Source: Megalopta genalis (taxonomy: Eukaryota > Arthropoda > Insecta > Hymenoptera > Halictidae). Taken from it: DNA of 64,000 bases. The DNA lies in contig NC_135014.1 of the NCBI RefSeq assembly GCF_051020955.1, positions 620,001-684,000 of the forward strand, given 5' to 3'. Each line of letters starts with the position of its first letter. The stretch's first letter is position 1. The notes beneath the pieces are model-generated. The model was not told where the DNA came from. It did no database searches and saw nothing but the letters and a program-made list of their open reading frames with translations. This document shows, piece after piece, positions 48,694-60,943 of the stretch. The translations under genes and the position numbers were made by a program.

Positions 48694-49230
48694 CACATAT
48701 AGAAGAAATAGACAGCGAATACTGCACTTTTGCAATGAGTTGTATAATACAAAATAATAGTTTTTGTCGCTAAAGAGCATTCATAACAGCTTGGCACTGG
48801 ACATTAATGCCAATTATCAAAGTTATAATAGTTTCTGCACATTATATGCAGGATGTATGTACACAACGGATATCAAAGCAAATTCAAATCAAGCAATGAA
48901 CGTTGAATGTTTGTTTTTATTTTAGGTAGCACCACAAACAGCGTAAGCCAACTTGTTACCAATGAAGTACCACTAGCGTCGCTTAATATTGCTCCAATTG
49001 ATATCGACGAGATCGCTCCGCTGCCTTCCAGACAGAGTGTTGTGGTTTCTTCCACGTTGGATACGTCCTCTATACCATCGGTAACTGTAACAACCCCCTT
49101 ATCTGCATCTAGACTTAGATTATTACAAGATACGACCATGATAGAGTCCGCTTTAGACTTAGACTCTTTGGAAGATGCCAGTGTGGGTAGAGGAAGTCAA
49201 GCAGGTCTCATAAAAATGGGGGCAGTATAA
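44656..49230 (+). CDS. DHHC palmitoyltransferase, ZDHHC9/14/18 (Approximated) type
   Basis: Nine exons join in phase: 44656-44804, 44885-45045, 45140-45298, 45380-45517, 45589-45743, 45816-45933, 45997-46109, 46190-46292 and 48926-49230, about 466 aa. It has two membrane helices, a cysteine-rich domain (KYCFTCKIFRPPRASHCSLC) with the catalytic DHHC at about residues 160-163 (ERFDHHCPWVGNCVG), two more helices, and a cytosolic tail. The sequence N-IYGNCFYVLCGP-like segment (GNICGNCFYVLCGPAPPSLI) is typical of the ZDHHC14/18 group; the Drosophila member Approximated acts on Fat signalling at the cell cortex. The last exon is Ser/Thr-rich and ends GLIKMGAV. The 46292 donor (G|GTGAGT) can be ignored to give a different tail, described separately. 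Confidence 0.9.
46190..47011 (+). CDS. Alternative terminal exon of the DHHC gene (intron-retention tail)
   Basis: If the donor at 46293 is not used, the frame continues without a stop for 239 codons to 47011, giving a protein of about 604 aa in place of 466. The tail is Tyr/Pro/Cys-rich. It contains degenerate repeats around NLQKYPHRCREE, DLQKYPQRYSEDPIRY and DLQKYPQCYTEDPLRL, and ends SMSDNDDI. An open frame of this length with internal repeats inside AT-rich DNA is unlikely by chance, so this is probably a real isoform. Transcript data are needed to prove it. Confidence 0.65.
   Translation, partial: PNGTTVQTNPSAELTGSMNNLVTGQHSPQIESINGELSLLRHTACYPEELPEYSRQYINDTYATAYPVQHCFQDPVKHIKYETDRANPDFQIYPCRCEENLQKYPHRCREEYHRCSDNNLMYDQCVSDQKFGIDLQKYPQRYSEDPIRYNIDDRAGYPDLQKYPQCYTEDPLRLPQSQHVLKYNNLRCTVHGLKYPISKNLLPTVVMSRILGAGGMPIMTQNAIGFEINRYGSGPLTNNFTYAENSLCPNDGTEEGLLNRRFIMSSMSDNDDI
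47012..48925. other. Intron 8 of the DHHC gene, with 3' UTR of the long isoform and TA repeats
   Basis: AT-rich sequence with TA microsatellites at about 47880-47938 and 48616-48691 and a GGGTGGGGGGGG run near 48385. No other exon was recognised. Confidence 0.5.
48616..48691. repeat. (TA)n microsatellite
   Basis: About 75 bp of TA repeats in the last intron of the DHHC gene. Confidence 0.95.
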
Positions 49231-50003
49231 CGAATTTATACCTTTAATCTAGATAGATTCATAGATTTTTAAAGTCATTGACGCTTATTAAAAAGAATAG
49301 TGCAGATCATATCGGTGTTTAAAATGACATTGACTAAAAACTTAAATAACATTTTTACTTTCGTGCACCACAAATGATGCTAGAGATTATATTTTCATTG
49401 TAATCGTAAGTAATATTCTATCTGGAAAAATATTATAATACATGCAATTTTGTTCATAGATTTTTCTTTGATGGAATATTATTTGATGCGATGTCTGGGC
49501 ACATAAAGTTTAATTAAATATTAGTTACGTGGGGCGATTCTGCTCGTTATAAAATTATTTTACCAACGATAGTTTAATATTAAATCATTGTTTCTCTCGA
49601 TCTGCTGCACTATTCAGTAACATACATTACGTTTAGCATCGTTAATTCCATTCCAATCATTCGCATTCTTCTTTCTTCATTCTATAAAGCTAGTGAATGA
49701 GAATATTCTACTTGCAGTGTAGTAGATATGTATAAAAAAAGGTGTGAAAAATGTGAAGATTTATTATATTACGATATTATACACACTAAACGAAAGATAG
49801 ATGAGTCAAGGAAGATGTATTACTTAATCATTTCAACGTCAACTTACATATATATTTCTTTTTGTAACTTATACTCCAGTTTCTTATTTCTACAATATAC
49901 AGAAATAAGAAAATAGTCTGTTAACTGGAGTAAAATCTGCATTTGAAAATCATTGTCACATAAACTGAAATTGAGAATAAACATTAATTTTATTGACTAG
50001 AGA

Positions 50004-50037
<34 letters not shown>

Positions 50038-51273
50038 ATATACATATGTATATGCTTATTATATATATAATATAATTATATATATTATAATATATATATA
50101 CATATATATATATAAAGATGTGTGTATGTGTGTATATGTATATACATGTATATATATATATATATATATTTATACATATGCACAAATTATAGCAATAAAA
50201 TATATTTGTATGCATTTAAACAGAATGTTGAAATTATCAAATGTGTGGAAAAGTAGAATTCTTAAAGAAGATGGACTTTGCAAGTCTTACTACAAAATTA
50301 TTGGAAATATTTGAAGTATCATTTCATTTAATTTTTCATATTAATAATAAAAAGAGGGTTTCGTTCTTTAGCAAATTCGCTATGTACAGTGTAAAGAGAA
50401 TTTTGTAAATACAGAATTTTTCATAAAAATTAGTATAGTTTTTTCAAGTATTTGAAGGATTTGTTAAGACGATACGGACTGTACCGAGCATTTTAAAACA
50501 TAGAAGTACCACTGCCTGGTTTATCAGTAATTCGTGTATTCACATTGCATGGCACCATTTTATTCAAAGTAATCAGATCATAGACATTGTTTACAAGATT
50601 AATTATTGAAAATGAAACGAAAGAACACTGCTAGTTGTTTTACCTATTAAGAGATGCCATTATATTGACTTTGGAAGTACTGTCTTTTTGTACATATGCG
50701 TGTATAATATTAAATGTATATATGTATTGTGTAGATGTTATTAAGATAAGATAATATACTACAGTTAAAACTATCTTGACATGTTACATTATATGAAACC
50801 TATTTAAAAATATTTTAAGGATAAGTTGATCATGATGCATGTAACATTTAACATCTTGGAAGAAACCGAAAGTATATGTTATCTTTAATAGATAAAAGTA
50901 TTTTATTCAATCCTCGTTTTACAATCATTGTAATTACATCATTACAAAAATATTTAATCGCTACACAAGATATTAAAATTAAAGTTTCGATACGCTTCTA
51001 CTTTCCTTGAGCTACAATGCTATTAACGTGTACATTATTCATAATATGTATTAATAATATAATACTTTTACATAATAATTTAAAAATAATGCGATCTGAT
51101 GTCTTATCAATAAATATAAATATATCATTTTATTAAATAGGATCACTATCATTCTCGTTTGTTAATATTTCTTCTTGTTCAAATTACATCATAAGAACAG
51201 AGCAAATGTGTACATCTTATACTTCAATCGTTATATTAAAATATACATTTTGATTTTATATTATCTTTATACT
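49231..51273. other. Convergent 3' spacer between DHHC gene and ODR4
   Basis: About 2 kb, very AT-rich, with a dense TA/TG microsatellite at 50003-50170. No gene recognised; small frames here are microsatellite artefacts or random. Confidence 0.55.
50003..50170. repeat. Compound TA/TG microsatellite
   Basis: Interrupted runs of TATATA, GTATGTATAT and TGTGTATG motifs over about 170 bp. Confidence 0.9.
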
Positions 51274-53682
51274 TTAATTGAATTTATGTATTAAGATAGC
51301 AATGATCAAGATTATGACTGCGATACTGATGCCTGTGATGTATACTCTACTTTGTTGGTTGTCACATGAATCTTTGCCAAAATCTGCTTTTATATCTACG
51401 TCACTTTGACTGTAGAACTCGATGGGATCTATACAACAAATTTATAATATTTTTCACAATTGTAATGTACATTTCATTTATAATCCATCTAATTAGATAT
51501 ACTTACCAGCTTGGAGCTCTATATCCTTCTGAACATTACTTTCATGAACTTCCAAATCTAAAAGTTCTTGTAGTGATAAAAGTGCTTCCAGTGGACCTTC
51601 GCCAGGAAAGAGATAGTCCGATAACGTCACCTTACTTTCAGGCAATGCTATCAACACTCTTCTTGGTGGTTCATGTAAAGTTATATTTTCTATAAAAACA
51701 AGAATTACTCTCTCTCTCTCTCTCTCTTTCGTACATTATATTACAAATTAATTTAAAGTTTTATATTTCAAGATTAAATGTAGCAGATTATTTTCAAATT
51801 AGCAAAGTTTAAAAACTACTTGTATAAGTAACTGCCTTTCGCCGATCTGTTTAAAAGATGGTTTTAGAACCGTGCCTCGCAGAGTGCGAGGTGCTATACT
51901 ATCGTGTCAATATGTTAATAAAAATGTGTTATTTTTACCATAATCTTTAAAAAAAAAATAATGTACCTTCCGGGAAACCATTTTCTTCGTCAATTAAACT
52001 ATCCCAATGCATTTCTAATCGACTCGCCAGCGATCTTATTATGTCTTCTTTCACTGCTATATTAGCTTCATTGATATTTGCTTTTTGGTGAACAAAAGTC
52101 CTACTCACTAATTGTCCAACCAGACGTATTGATGCATTGCAAGGAGTTATTCTCACATTGAAACTTGTATTGTTCACTTGCTAATAATCCATAAAATAAA
52201 CTTGTTACGTACTTGTTACATCTATTTAACGAGTGACATTAGAATTTTAATATGTTCGACCAAAAAGTTAATTATTTAACAAAGATGTATGTATAATGAT
52301 GACATTAAAATTTATAGAGTACATTCCAATGTATTTTCTAATAGATATAAATACTTACACATGGAGTGTACAAACTGATTTGTATAGGTTTGTCATTAGT
52401 ATTCTTTTCATTATTTTTACATCCTTTTTCTTCTTTTTTGTCTTTAGTAATTACTTCCAGTGTATCATCTAAGGACTTTACTTCACCTTCTATAGCAATC
52501 AGGGATGATTCAATAATGTCTGACATACTTTTTAAGATATCCTATAAAATTTGTGTTTTCTTAGCTTTATTCATATGTGATTTGTACTAATGAATGTTAT
52601 ATTTAGTACCTGTAGTTGTTTTTTAAGAGTTTCAGGGTCCTTGTTTGCATCGATGAGAAATAAACGATCGAAATCTATAACAGACTCTAGTTGATGCCAT
52701 TTAGTAGCTTTCCCTTGAAACTTCCACTCTGCAGGCTTTACTGTTCCACTTTTATTAATCTCTACAGATTTACAAGTATAACTAAAACATTAAATAATAT
52801 GTTATTAACATAAGTAAATACTTGAAATATATTATAATTATTATTTGTCATACTTTTGTGATACGCTATTCAAGTTTAGGATAAGTTGTTCCTCATTATT
52901 ATTTCCACAAAGATATTTGTTTTGAGCTAAGTTTTTATGTATAGCCATTAAAATGGACCTAAGTTTCTGTATATTCATATTATCATTAATGGTATCGTCA
53001 GGGCCCACGATAAAGGCACCAAGAACTTGCATTCCACCAGGTAACATTCTGGTAACCTTTAACAGATTAAACAGAATTAATCGAATTCTTTTTTATGATT
53101 GATCTTGCTACTAGTAACAATTTATCAAGAATGAAAGAAAAACGATAAATTAAATTACAGTACGTGTTTAGCATGATCAGCGACCCAGCTTTCATTTATA
53201 TCCTTCACAGATTTGATGCAACTTTCAACATCTTTTTGTTGAGCATTTGGTTTAGAAGTGATTAACGTTTCTTCGACAACATTTTTACCAACAGGAAGTG
53301 GAGTTTTTGCTAGATGTACAATATAATCCTTCTGTCCAGCAGTCTGGAATTTCAATTTATTAAACAGCTGTCAAACTTACATTATGTATATGTTTATGTA
53401 TCCTAACCCTTTAGTTTTGAATGTTCATTAATGAAAAAATAATTTTACGTTGAATTGCACAGTAATTGTACTGAAAATATTAAATACCGTTTTCATTTAA
53501 GTGCACATTTTTAGATCAACAGTCACGTATGTTAAACAAGTATAAACAGGAAGATGACGTGAAATTGGAACATACAAAAATCGAACCTGTCCCAAAATTA
53601 ATCCTATCGTGTATTCATTTGGTTTTGCTAATGACATTAAGTAATTGTGAAGACGTTCTTCCGCATATACGGTTCGCCCCAT
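51274..53682 (-). CDS. ODR4: ODR-4 homologue (tail-anchored ER protein)
   Basis: Eight minus-strand exons join in phase: 53682-53587, 53343-53164, 53056-52854, 52781-52610, 52541-52359, 52180-51967, 51689-51507 and 51428-51274, about 461 aa. It starts MGRTVYAEERLHNYL. Family landmarks are TIGLILGQ, AGQKDYIVHLAKTP, WVADHAKHVTRMLPGG, KPAEWKFQGKATKWH, and near the end PRRVLIALPESKVTLSDY. A single C-terminal membrane helix (ITGISIAVIILIIAILIHKF) anchors it. ODR-4 was found in worms as needed for odorant-receptor delivery to cilia, and in vertebrates it partners the UFM1 protease UFSP2 at the ER. The cis arrangement places it divergent from S-formylglutathione hydrolase. Confidence 0.9.
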
Positions 53683-54586
53683 TATTTTTTACACTTCCGT
53701 AAACGTGTCGCGTTGTCGTCTCAACTCCACTGCAACTGATATCAATGTATTGAAGCTGAAAGCTGTAACACGTTGTCCGAGTTGCAAGCATTTGCAAGTT
53801 GCAACAGTTGATCACTCGTTAAGGGTTGGCAAAAATAGGGGAAACATGACCGGCCGCGTGGGAACGCTAGTGACAACGAATACAACGATGATGTACAGGA
53901 GAGAAAGAACGGTATGGTATGTGGATTTGTGTGGATAAGGACAAGGTGATGTCACATTGTGATATCATCATATACAAATAAGCAATTGTAGATCTATACA
54001 GCGATGTCTGATGTCACATTGTCCCTAAAATAGGGAATTTTCCTAGTAATGCTATTCGAGTAAAAAAATGTTGTCGTCCATGTGACAGTATGGCATGAGA
54101 CCAACATCTGTATTCACTGTATTTACGTGTACACATTTTAATAAAAATGCGAAAATTTGATGATAACAGCACGTACAATCGTCGATACACTTTTTCCTTT
54201 TTTCCCCCCTTTTGGTAGTTCTGAATACATTACGTCAATGGTGGTCTGATTTTGTTCAGCTGTTCTACTGTTAGATGAGCAATCACTTTAATTCTACTCA
54301 GAACACAGTACGTTATTGAAAATATTTCTTATTTTTTTTACATTTTAGTATATTATTAAGTTCGCGAAGATATTCTAAAGCAAAAGAGTAATTAATAAAA
54401 ATGATAAATTTTATTTTATTTGTTGCTATAACACTCTAAATCTTAAGAATGATTTTATACCGTCCTTGCCGTTATCGGCACACCGGTATCTAACCTCTTA
54501 ACATGTTTAATTTAACAATGTTAACAGTTATCAAAGTAACTTATAAGTCGAAATTATAAATTGTAACGCATGAAAATTGTTTTTAG
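53683..54586. promoter_or_regulatory. Divergent promoter region between ODR4 and ESD
   Basis: 900 bp between start codons. The ESD start codon immediately follows a 3' splice site (TTTTTAG|ATG), so a noncoding first exon of ESD must lie in this region. The phrase GATGTCACATTGT appears twice, about 60 bp apart (53949 and 54011). Confidence 0.5.
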
Positions 54587-55654
54587 ATGTCTAATATAAC
54601 CGAGGTTTCAAGCAGAAAGGTGTTTGGAGGATATCAAAAAGTCTATTCTCATGGAAGGTATTGCAATTGCCTTACAATTATTAAAAGATAAAATGGTTAA
54701 AATATTTTTTTTTTCTCTTTGAACAGTTCTGAACTAGGATGTAAAATGAATTTTGGAATTTTTTTACCTCCTCAAATTGAGGAGGGGCCTATACCAGTTA
54801 TCTACTGGTTGTCTGGTTTGGAATGTACAGAAGCTAATTTTACTCAGAAAGCTGGTGCTCAAAAATATGCTTCTGAACATGGAGTAATCATAGTAGCTCC
54901 CGATACAAGTCCTCGTAATCTCAATATACCAGGAGAGGACGATGATTGGGATTTTGGAACTGGTGCTGGTTTCTATGTTGATGCAACAAATGAACCTTGG
55001 AATAAAAATTATAGAATGTATAGCTACATCACTAAGGAACTACCAGCTTTAATTAATGAAGAATTTTCAGTTCTACCGAACAAGCAATCTATAATGGGCC
55101 ATAGGTAAAACATAGAAACACTATGCATATACATAGATGTTTTTAATTTAAATAAAATAGAAAACCAATTACTTTGTTGTTAGTATGGGAGGGCATGGAG
55201 CTCTAATATGTGCTTTAAAAAATCCTGGCTTGTATAAATCGGTTTCTGCTTTTGCACCTATATGTAATCCAATTTCATGCCCATGGGGTAAAAAAGCTTT
55301 CTCTGGATATTTCGGTGGAACCGAGACCAATCCTGTATGGAAAAATTGGGATGCTACAGAACTAGCTAAAAAATATAATGGTCCACCTTTGGAAATTCTA
55401 ATCGATCAGGTATTGCAAAGCAATAATGACAGTAGATTATAATAAGTATGATACATATGTTATAATTCCAGGGAAAGGAAGATTCATTTTTAAAAAATGG
55501 ACAATTATTACCAAATAATTTGCTAGCAGATGTAAAAGATGTTGGCCTATCATTGGTTCTTAGGTTTCAAGAAGGCTATGATCATAGCTACTTTTTTATA
55601 TCAACTTTTATCGAAGATCATATTAAGCATCATTTGAAATATCTTAAAGCTTAG
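54587..55654 (+). CDS. ESD: S-formylglutathione hydrolase (esterase D)
   Basis: Four exons join in phase: 54587-54657, 54727-55104, 55184-55409 and 55472-55654, about 285 aa against 282 in human. The nucleophile serine is in GHSMGGHG (about S150), formed across the exon 2/3 junction. GLECTEANFTQKAGAQ and APDTSPRNLNIPGEDDDWDFG are strong family signatures; DHSYFFISTFIEDH supplies the catalytic histidine. The enzyme hydrolyses S-formylglutathione to formate and glutathione, the last step of glutathione-dependent formaldehyde detoxification, in the cytosol. All catalytic parts are intact. It converges with PARL, only 166 bp away. Confidence 0.96.
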
Positions 55655-55820
55655 GTCTATTAACTTTACATTTCAAATTTATTATCATGAAATGTACAGT
55701 TTTTCATTTCGTTTATCATAATTATTAAAAGAGTATCAATATATAAACATTGCTGTTCCAATTTTATTTTCTTCTTTTTTACACTCCTGAATAATCAGCA
55801 TATATTTTTATAAAAAGATA

Positions 55821-57415
55821 TCAACGTGATCTCGGTGGTCCTCGGATATCATGCCAAATCGTCAATATCGATTCACGTTTTTGCCATATATATGCACTAC
55901 CCCATATTTTCCAAAATCTATAATGCATAGAAAAAAAATGTTTAAACTTAAAGAAGTAGAATTTTTTTAATCTTTTTCACACTTACATGCCAAATAAGAC
56001 TCCAGACAGATGAGCTGCATGATCAAAGAATTGCCAACGACAGAGGATGCCCATTGTATCGAGTCCCATTATAAATTTGATTGCCTATTTAAAGGTATTT
56101 ACGATTATAAAGATAATAATCATCGGTACATTGGACTGTATAATGATCGAACATAATGATTAGCATACCGTATTGGCTGTAAATGTATACATTGGAAGAA
56201 AAATAATAGAAAGATATATATCTGGAAACTGGGTACAGGCATATCCAAAAACACCCATTATTGCTCCTGACTGGATCATAAATAATTATTATCACAGGAA
56301 ATATTAGACGGTAACTGCACTATGTGTACTCACAGCTCCCAAGGAAGGATTGGACAAGCCAAGTGCAGTTTTGTACAAATTACTTATAAAGCTAGACATC
56401 ACTGCACTAGTCAAATAAAATGCCACAAACTGTTCTTTACCCAAAGCTGATACAGCCAAGGAACAAAAGCTGTGTAATACATACATATTAGCAGCTAAAT
56501 GTAAAAATGAATGATGGGAAAATGAAGACAGCAGCATTGGCCAACATGTTGCACCTTAATCAAAATAATATGATTTTATATTTTTCTTTAACCGTATTGC
56601 ATTATTTTTGCAACATTTATATGTTACTTACCAGATGCTGAACCGGAACAAAAATATTTTATCATTGTTTTCTGGAATTTAGGGACCCTCCATGCTAGAA
56701 ATACCAAAACATTTAAAAAACATATTGGGGCAAAAATTTTCTCTCCTTCAGTTAAGTTATTCCACCAAATTTCCATGTCCCGTCTCCATCCTATTTTCTG
56801 AACATAAAAAATGTTTTAATATTGCATAATAGGTGCGATTTTTTATAGATATGTACATTCTATTATACAAACTTGTACGCCCAGTTGTCTATAACGATTG
56901 ATTATTCTATAGGTTCGTTCTCTGTTATTTTCATAGTTCCAAATGGCAGCGGCAATAAGAGTTGTTCCACTAAACTGATATGATAAAAACGGTGAAATTT
57001 ATGACATAAGAAAAATAAGACGTGCTTGAATTATTTTAGTATCGCTTAAACTATTATCCCTTTATTTTATTTCAAAAATAATACCTTCATTCATATTGCT
57101 TACCATAACTGTGAAAGTAAAAGGCTTCCACATTTTGGATAGAGAGACATTACCCTTATCAACATATTCGTTTAGTAATGATAATCTTTTCTTCTCACTG
57201 CCTTGAAATCTTTTGAAATGCCTAATTTGATTATATACATTTGTTGTATACAATTTAGGTTTAAATGACACTGTCGCAAAAACGCTGAAAGCATACAATG
57301 GAATTATAATTGTTTAATTTAACATTGTTTTATGTAATCCCATATTAGAATATCAAAATGTGTCTTACCATTTACATACATTATCACCTAAACATAAAAC
57401 CGATCTGACAGCCAT
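55821..57415 (-). CDS. PARL: PARL-type mitochondrial rhomboid protease
   Basis: Eight minus-strand exons join in phase: 57415-57369, 57284-57104, 56974-56873, 56797-56632, 56554-56334, 56270-56169, 56084-55987 and 55917-55821, about 337 aa. The N-terminus is basic and likely a mitochondrial targeting sequence. The rhomboid core shows HHSFLHLAANMYVLHSF, the catalytic serine in LGASGAIMG (about S240) and the histidine in DHAAHLSGVLFG (about H298). PARL sits in the inner mitochondrial membrane and cleaves PINK1, PGAM5 and other stress factors. It is the second rhomboid protease in this window but belongs to a different subfamily from the EF-hand protein at 2.9 kb. Confidence 0.93.
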
Positions 57416-58347
57416 ATCACTAATAATTTAAAAACCACGAGAAAAGACGATCAATCCACGTTGATTTCATAAAATTTATCTACATTACAAGAAACTATTT
57501 AAACGAAACTGAACGAATTTACCGCACTAAACAAATGTTAATGTACTATTAAATAAAGAGCTCTTAACGAGCAAATAATAAAAGGCATAAAAGATTTGTA
57601 TGCATATACATACATAAATAGTAAGTATTAATTTATTTTGTGTTAATAATTGTAAATCTGTTGTATATTCTCATAGTTGCGATAGGCTGTGTATATATAA
57701 AATTTATTGGATAACTTAAGTTCTACACTGGACTAGTTCTACTATAACAATTGAAAATGCAGTATTATTTTGCAATTGTATAATCAACATTCATGAAAAT
57801 AACATAAGGTTTTGTAAAAGAAAATAGTACTATCTAGAAAGAACAACTCGCACATTATTTGTGATCTCCAATGAAGATACGCCGTAAGTCCTATAGCATA
57901 TCATAGTGATATGTGACACAAATATGTGTTTGGACAGAGTACGTAAAATTTATTAATATGCAATACATATTAGTCATCGATTAAAATGAAGTTTATAACG
58001 TACGGTAATAATATTGGTTACCTTAACAGTTTAAGATAAACAAATAATAATAAACAATAAACAATTAATTAATTAAACAAAAACATAAACAATTAATAAT
58101 AAACAATAATTACATATTAAACAATTTTATATTTTACTAAATATTTTTTCGTGAAATGTAAACTATTATATATAAATAAAAAATTATTAATGTAGATTAT
58201 TTATAAAAAGGATGTGAATGTATAGTAACTTTTTACATTTTTAGTAATATTTGGATTATGTGACACTAGCTGATGTACTGTAGAATCAGTTAAGACTTCC
58301 GTTTATAAAACTTAAGTCTCTTCCGGTCGTACAGCACACCGAGCAAG
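57416..58347. promoter_or_regulatory. Divergent promoter region between PARL and RPS23
   Basis: 930 bp, AT-rich, with A-rich repeats AACAATTAATAATAAAC near 58030-58110. The RPS23 transcript probably begins close to the pyrimidine-rich TCTCTTCCG at 58316-58324, as expected for a ribosomal-protein gene, but this is inference. Confidence 0.4.
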
Positions 58348-59203
58348 ATGGGTACGTAATCAAATCTTGAAATTATATTGTTTTTACAGTATTAAAATGT
58401 AAATTGTAAAATGTGTGGAGTTTTTTTAATGTATGTAGTTATAATTTTCTTAAAAATATTATAACAATTTCCTAAATAGTCAATTTGGAATTGTATGAAA
58501 AATAACGTGGTTGCTTGTGAATATTAATAAGTAGATACTAGTAAGAAATACAGTATCTTATTTATTGTTTTGTAATAAACATTCTCTTTTAATGTGCAGT
58601 ATAATATATTAATATACATAATATGTTGAGATTAATTTTAAATCTAAAGAAAACATTGATCAATATTGAAACATAACCTAACCATTTAAATCCGTTGCAG
58701 GTAAACCTCGTGGTCTCCGTACAGCACGTAAACACGTCAATCACAGACGTGATCAACGCTGGAATGACAAAGACTACAAGAAAGCTCATTTGGGAACAAG
58801 ATGGAAAGCTAATCCTTTTGGTGGTGCTTCCCATGCAAAGGGCATCGTTTTGGAAAAAGTGTATGTTTATATACTACAATTATTTATACAGTGATATCCA
58901 TGCAAATACTAATAGCAACTAATTTTATGTTATAGTGGAGTAGAAGCTAAACAGCCAAATTCTGCTATTCGCAAATGTGTCAGGGTACAACTTATCAAGA
59001 ATGGTAAAAAGATCACAGCATTTGTGCCTAGAGACGGTTGTTTGAACAACATTGAAGAGAACGATGAGGTTTTGGTAGCAGGATTTGGACGTAAAGGTCA
59101 CGCTGTTGGTGATATTCCAGGGGTCAGATTTAAAGTTGTCAAAGTGGCTAACGTTTCTTTACTTGCACTTTACAAAGAAAAGAAGGAACGACCTAGATCG
59201 TAA
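58348..59203 (+). CDS. RpS23: 40S ribosomal protein S23 (uS12)
   Basis: Three exons join in phase: 58348-58351, 58701-58860 and 58936-59203, giving 143 aa, exactly the usual length. The first exon carries only ATGG, a common arrangement in ribosomal-protein genes. Sequence shows GKPRGLRTARKHVNHRRDQR and KQPNSAIRKCVRVQLIKNGK, where P62 is the decoding-centre proline that is hydroxylated in eukaryotes. The end KEKKERPRS is canonical. Confidence 0.98.
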
Positions 59204-59545
59204 AATCATTGTCATGTATTTGTAATTACATCTATAAAGACCTTCAGAAAAATATTGAGATTTTATTAACCCTCAACCAGCGGAACCAGGCAATCCTTAC
59301 CAGGGGATGCCATCAACTTTCATCGAAGAGATGATGAAAAAGAAAGCAGGACTATAATTCCATTATCTGCCGTGTTCGAAACAGATACACCTCTGTTCTC
59401 TTCATTATAGCTTCGACTAAGATATGACAATTGAAGCTAATTGACTTCATCCCACAAATTGTTACAAATACATTACATATGATTAACATCTTTACAAACA
59501 AGTCAGATGAAATAAAATATCATAATTATAAAATTTAACGTAATA
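59204..59545. other. Convergent 3' region of RPS23 and the HAUS7-like gene
   Basis: 340 bp with both 3' ends; nothing else recognised. Confidence 0.5.
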
Positions 59546-60943
59546 TTATAAATCATCAACACGTATATTCATAATTGTTCCCGTGGAAGTAAGAATATCT
59601 ACAATAATTTTGTTTAATGGTGTGGTCATTTTTTCTATCCCATCTGGTACGGTTGTATTGCATATTTCATCTTTTGCTTTCAAAAACTGAAAATTGAATT
59701 AATTTGATGTAAAAAAAAATCTGTTGAATTATACATGAATACATATAAAACGACGTCACCTGTTTTAAAGAAGAAAAATTTGAGTATAGATCTTCAATGT
59801 CAGAATCCATGGAATAAAGACTCTTTATAGATTTCTCTTTTACTACTGGCAAAGATTCAACTGAGAAAGCATCTAAAAATTTTGTATTCTCCGAAGTAAA
59901 CATTGCATTTCTATCATTCTCAGAAGTCACATCTTCATTTACCTGCAATTATGTCAGAATCTAAATTTTATTATATCATTATTATTATATTATAAACATT
60001 GCAAGTAAACATTGCATTTCTATCATTCTCAGAAGTCACATCTTCATTTACCTGCAATTACGTCAGAATCTAAATTTTATTATATCATTATTATATTAAA
60101 TTTTATTATATCCTAATTGGTAAAATTAGTATATTAACATACCTTTAGTGGCAATTCTATTTCTTCTATACTATGTTCTTTATCACTTTCTGTACTCGAA
60201 CTTGAATTAGTATATTCATTCAGTACTTTTTTTATATCATCAAAGTATTGCAGAGATTCAACATAATTTAATTTTGGTTTAACAATAGCCAGCATTCTAT
60301 CAGAACTTTCATCATTCAAGACCTAATACATATTGAATAGTTCTGTTCATAAGTATATATATATATATAAATTAACTACATCTTACAGATTAATTTGTAT
60401 ACCTGCAAAATATCATCAATGGGCTCTACTTTAGTATCTGTATCATTGGACGATTCGACAAACATCGATTTCATATAATCCAATATCAAGTTTAAGGTAG
60501 AATGTTGTTCTTGCGGTGAACAATTTCCCTACAGAAAAACAATAATTACTTCCATTAATAAAAACACAGAAAATTTTAAATGCACACACACTTACCAGCA
60601 AAATATCCTTGTCATTGCAAATTCCAATTTTACAATAATATTGAACTAATCTTGCTATAAAAAAAAATGTGCTTTTTAACATATACAATATCATAAACAA
60701 TGTCTCATTAATTTAGTAACAATATCATTAAAAACCTTCTAGATCAGATCCTTTCAACGTTTGCAGCTCAGCTGATATTTTTTCACACTTTCTTGCCAGT
60801 AGCCAAGACAATAAAGAAATACGATTTTCTCCTGTAAGAATTGTTATTTCCATATTTTCAATTGTCGCTGTTGTAATGTTAGGATATCTAATTTGTACTA
60901 AAGTATTGTAAATGTCAGTCAGTAATTCTCTTTTATGGTTCAT
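59546..60943 (-). CDS. HAUS augmin-like complex subunit 7-like protein
   Basis: Six minus-strand exons join in phase: 60943-60736, 60654-60596, 60528-60403, 60322-60143, 59942-59760 and 59686-59546, about 298 aa. The N-terminal region (RISLLSWLLARKCEKISAEL, then LKGSDLEGFARLVQYYCKIG) resembles HAUS7/UIP1, and the pattern of a short helical N-domain followed by acidic and helical sequence fits. Augmin recruits gamma-tubulin to spindle microtubules. Similarity is moderate, so the name is provisional. Exon 5 carries an odd feature: its acceptor and first 49 nt are duplicated just upstream (60003-60093). Confidence 0.6.
59894..60093. repeat. Tandem duplication of a splice acceptor, about 92 bp unit
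   Basis: The segment beginning AAGTAAACATTGCATTTCTA at 59894 is repeated from 60003, 109 bp apart, with essentially one base difference (ATGTCAG/ACGTCAG). It spans the 3' splice site and start of exon 5 of the HAUS7-like gene. Confidence 0.95.
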
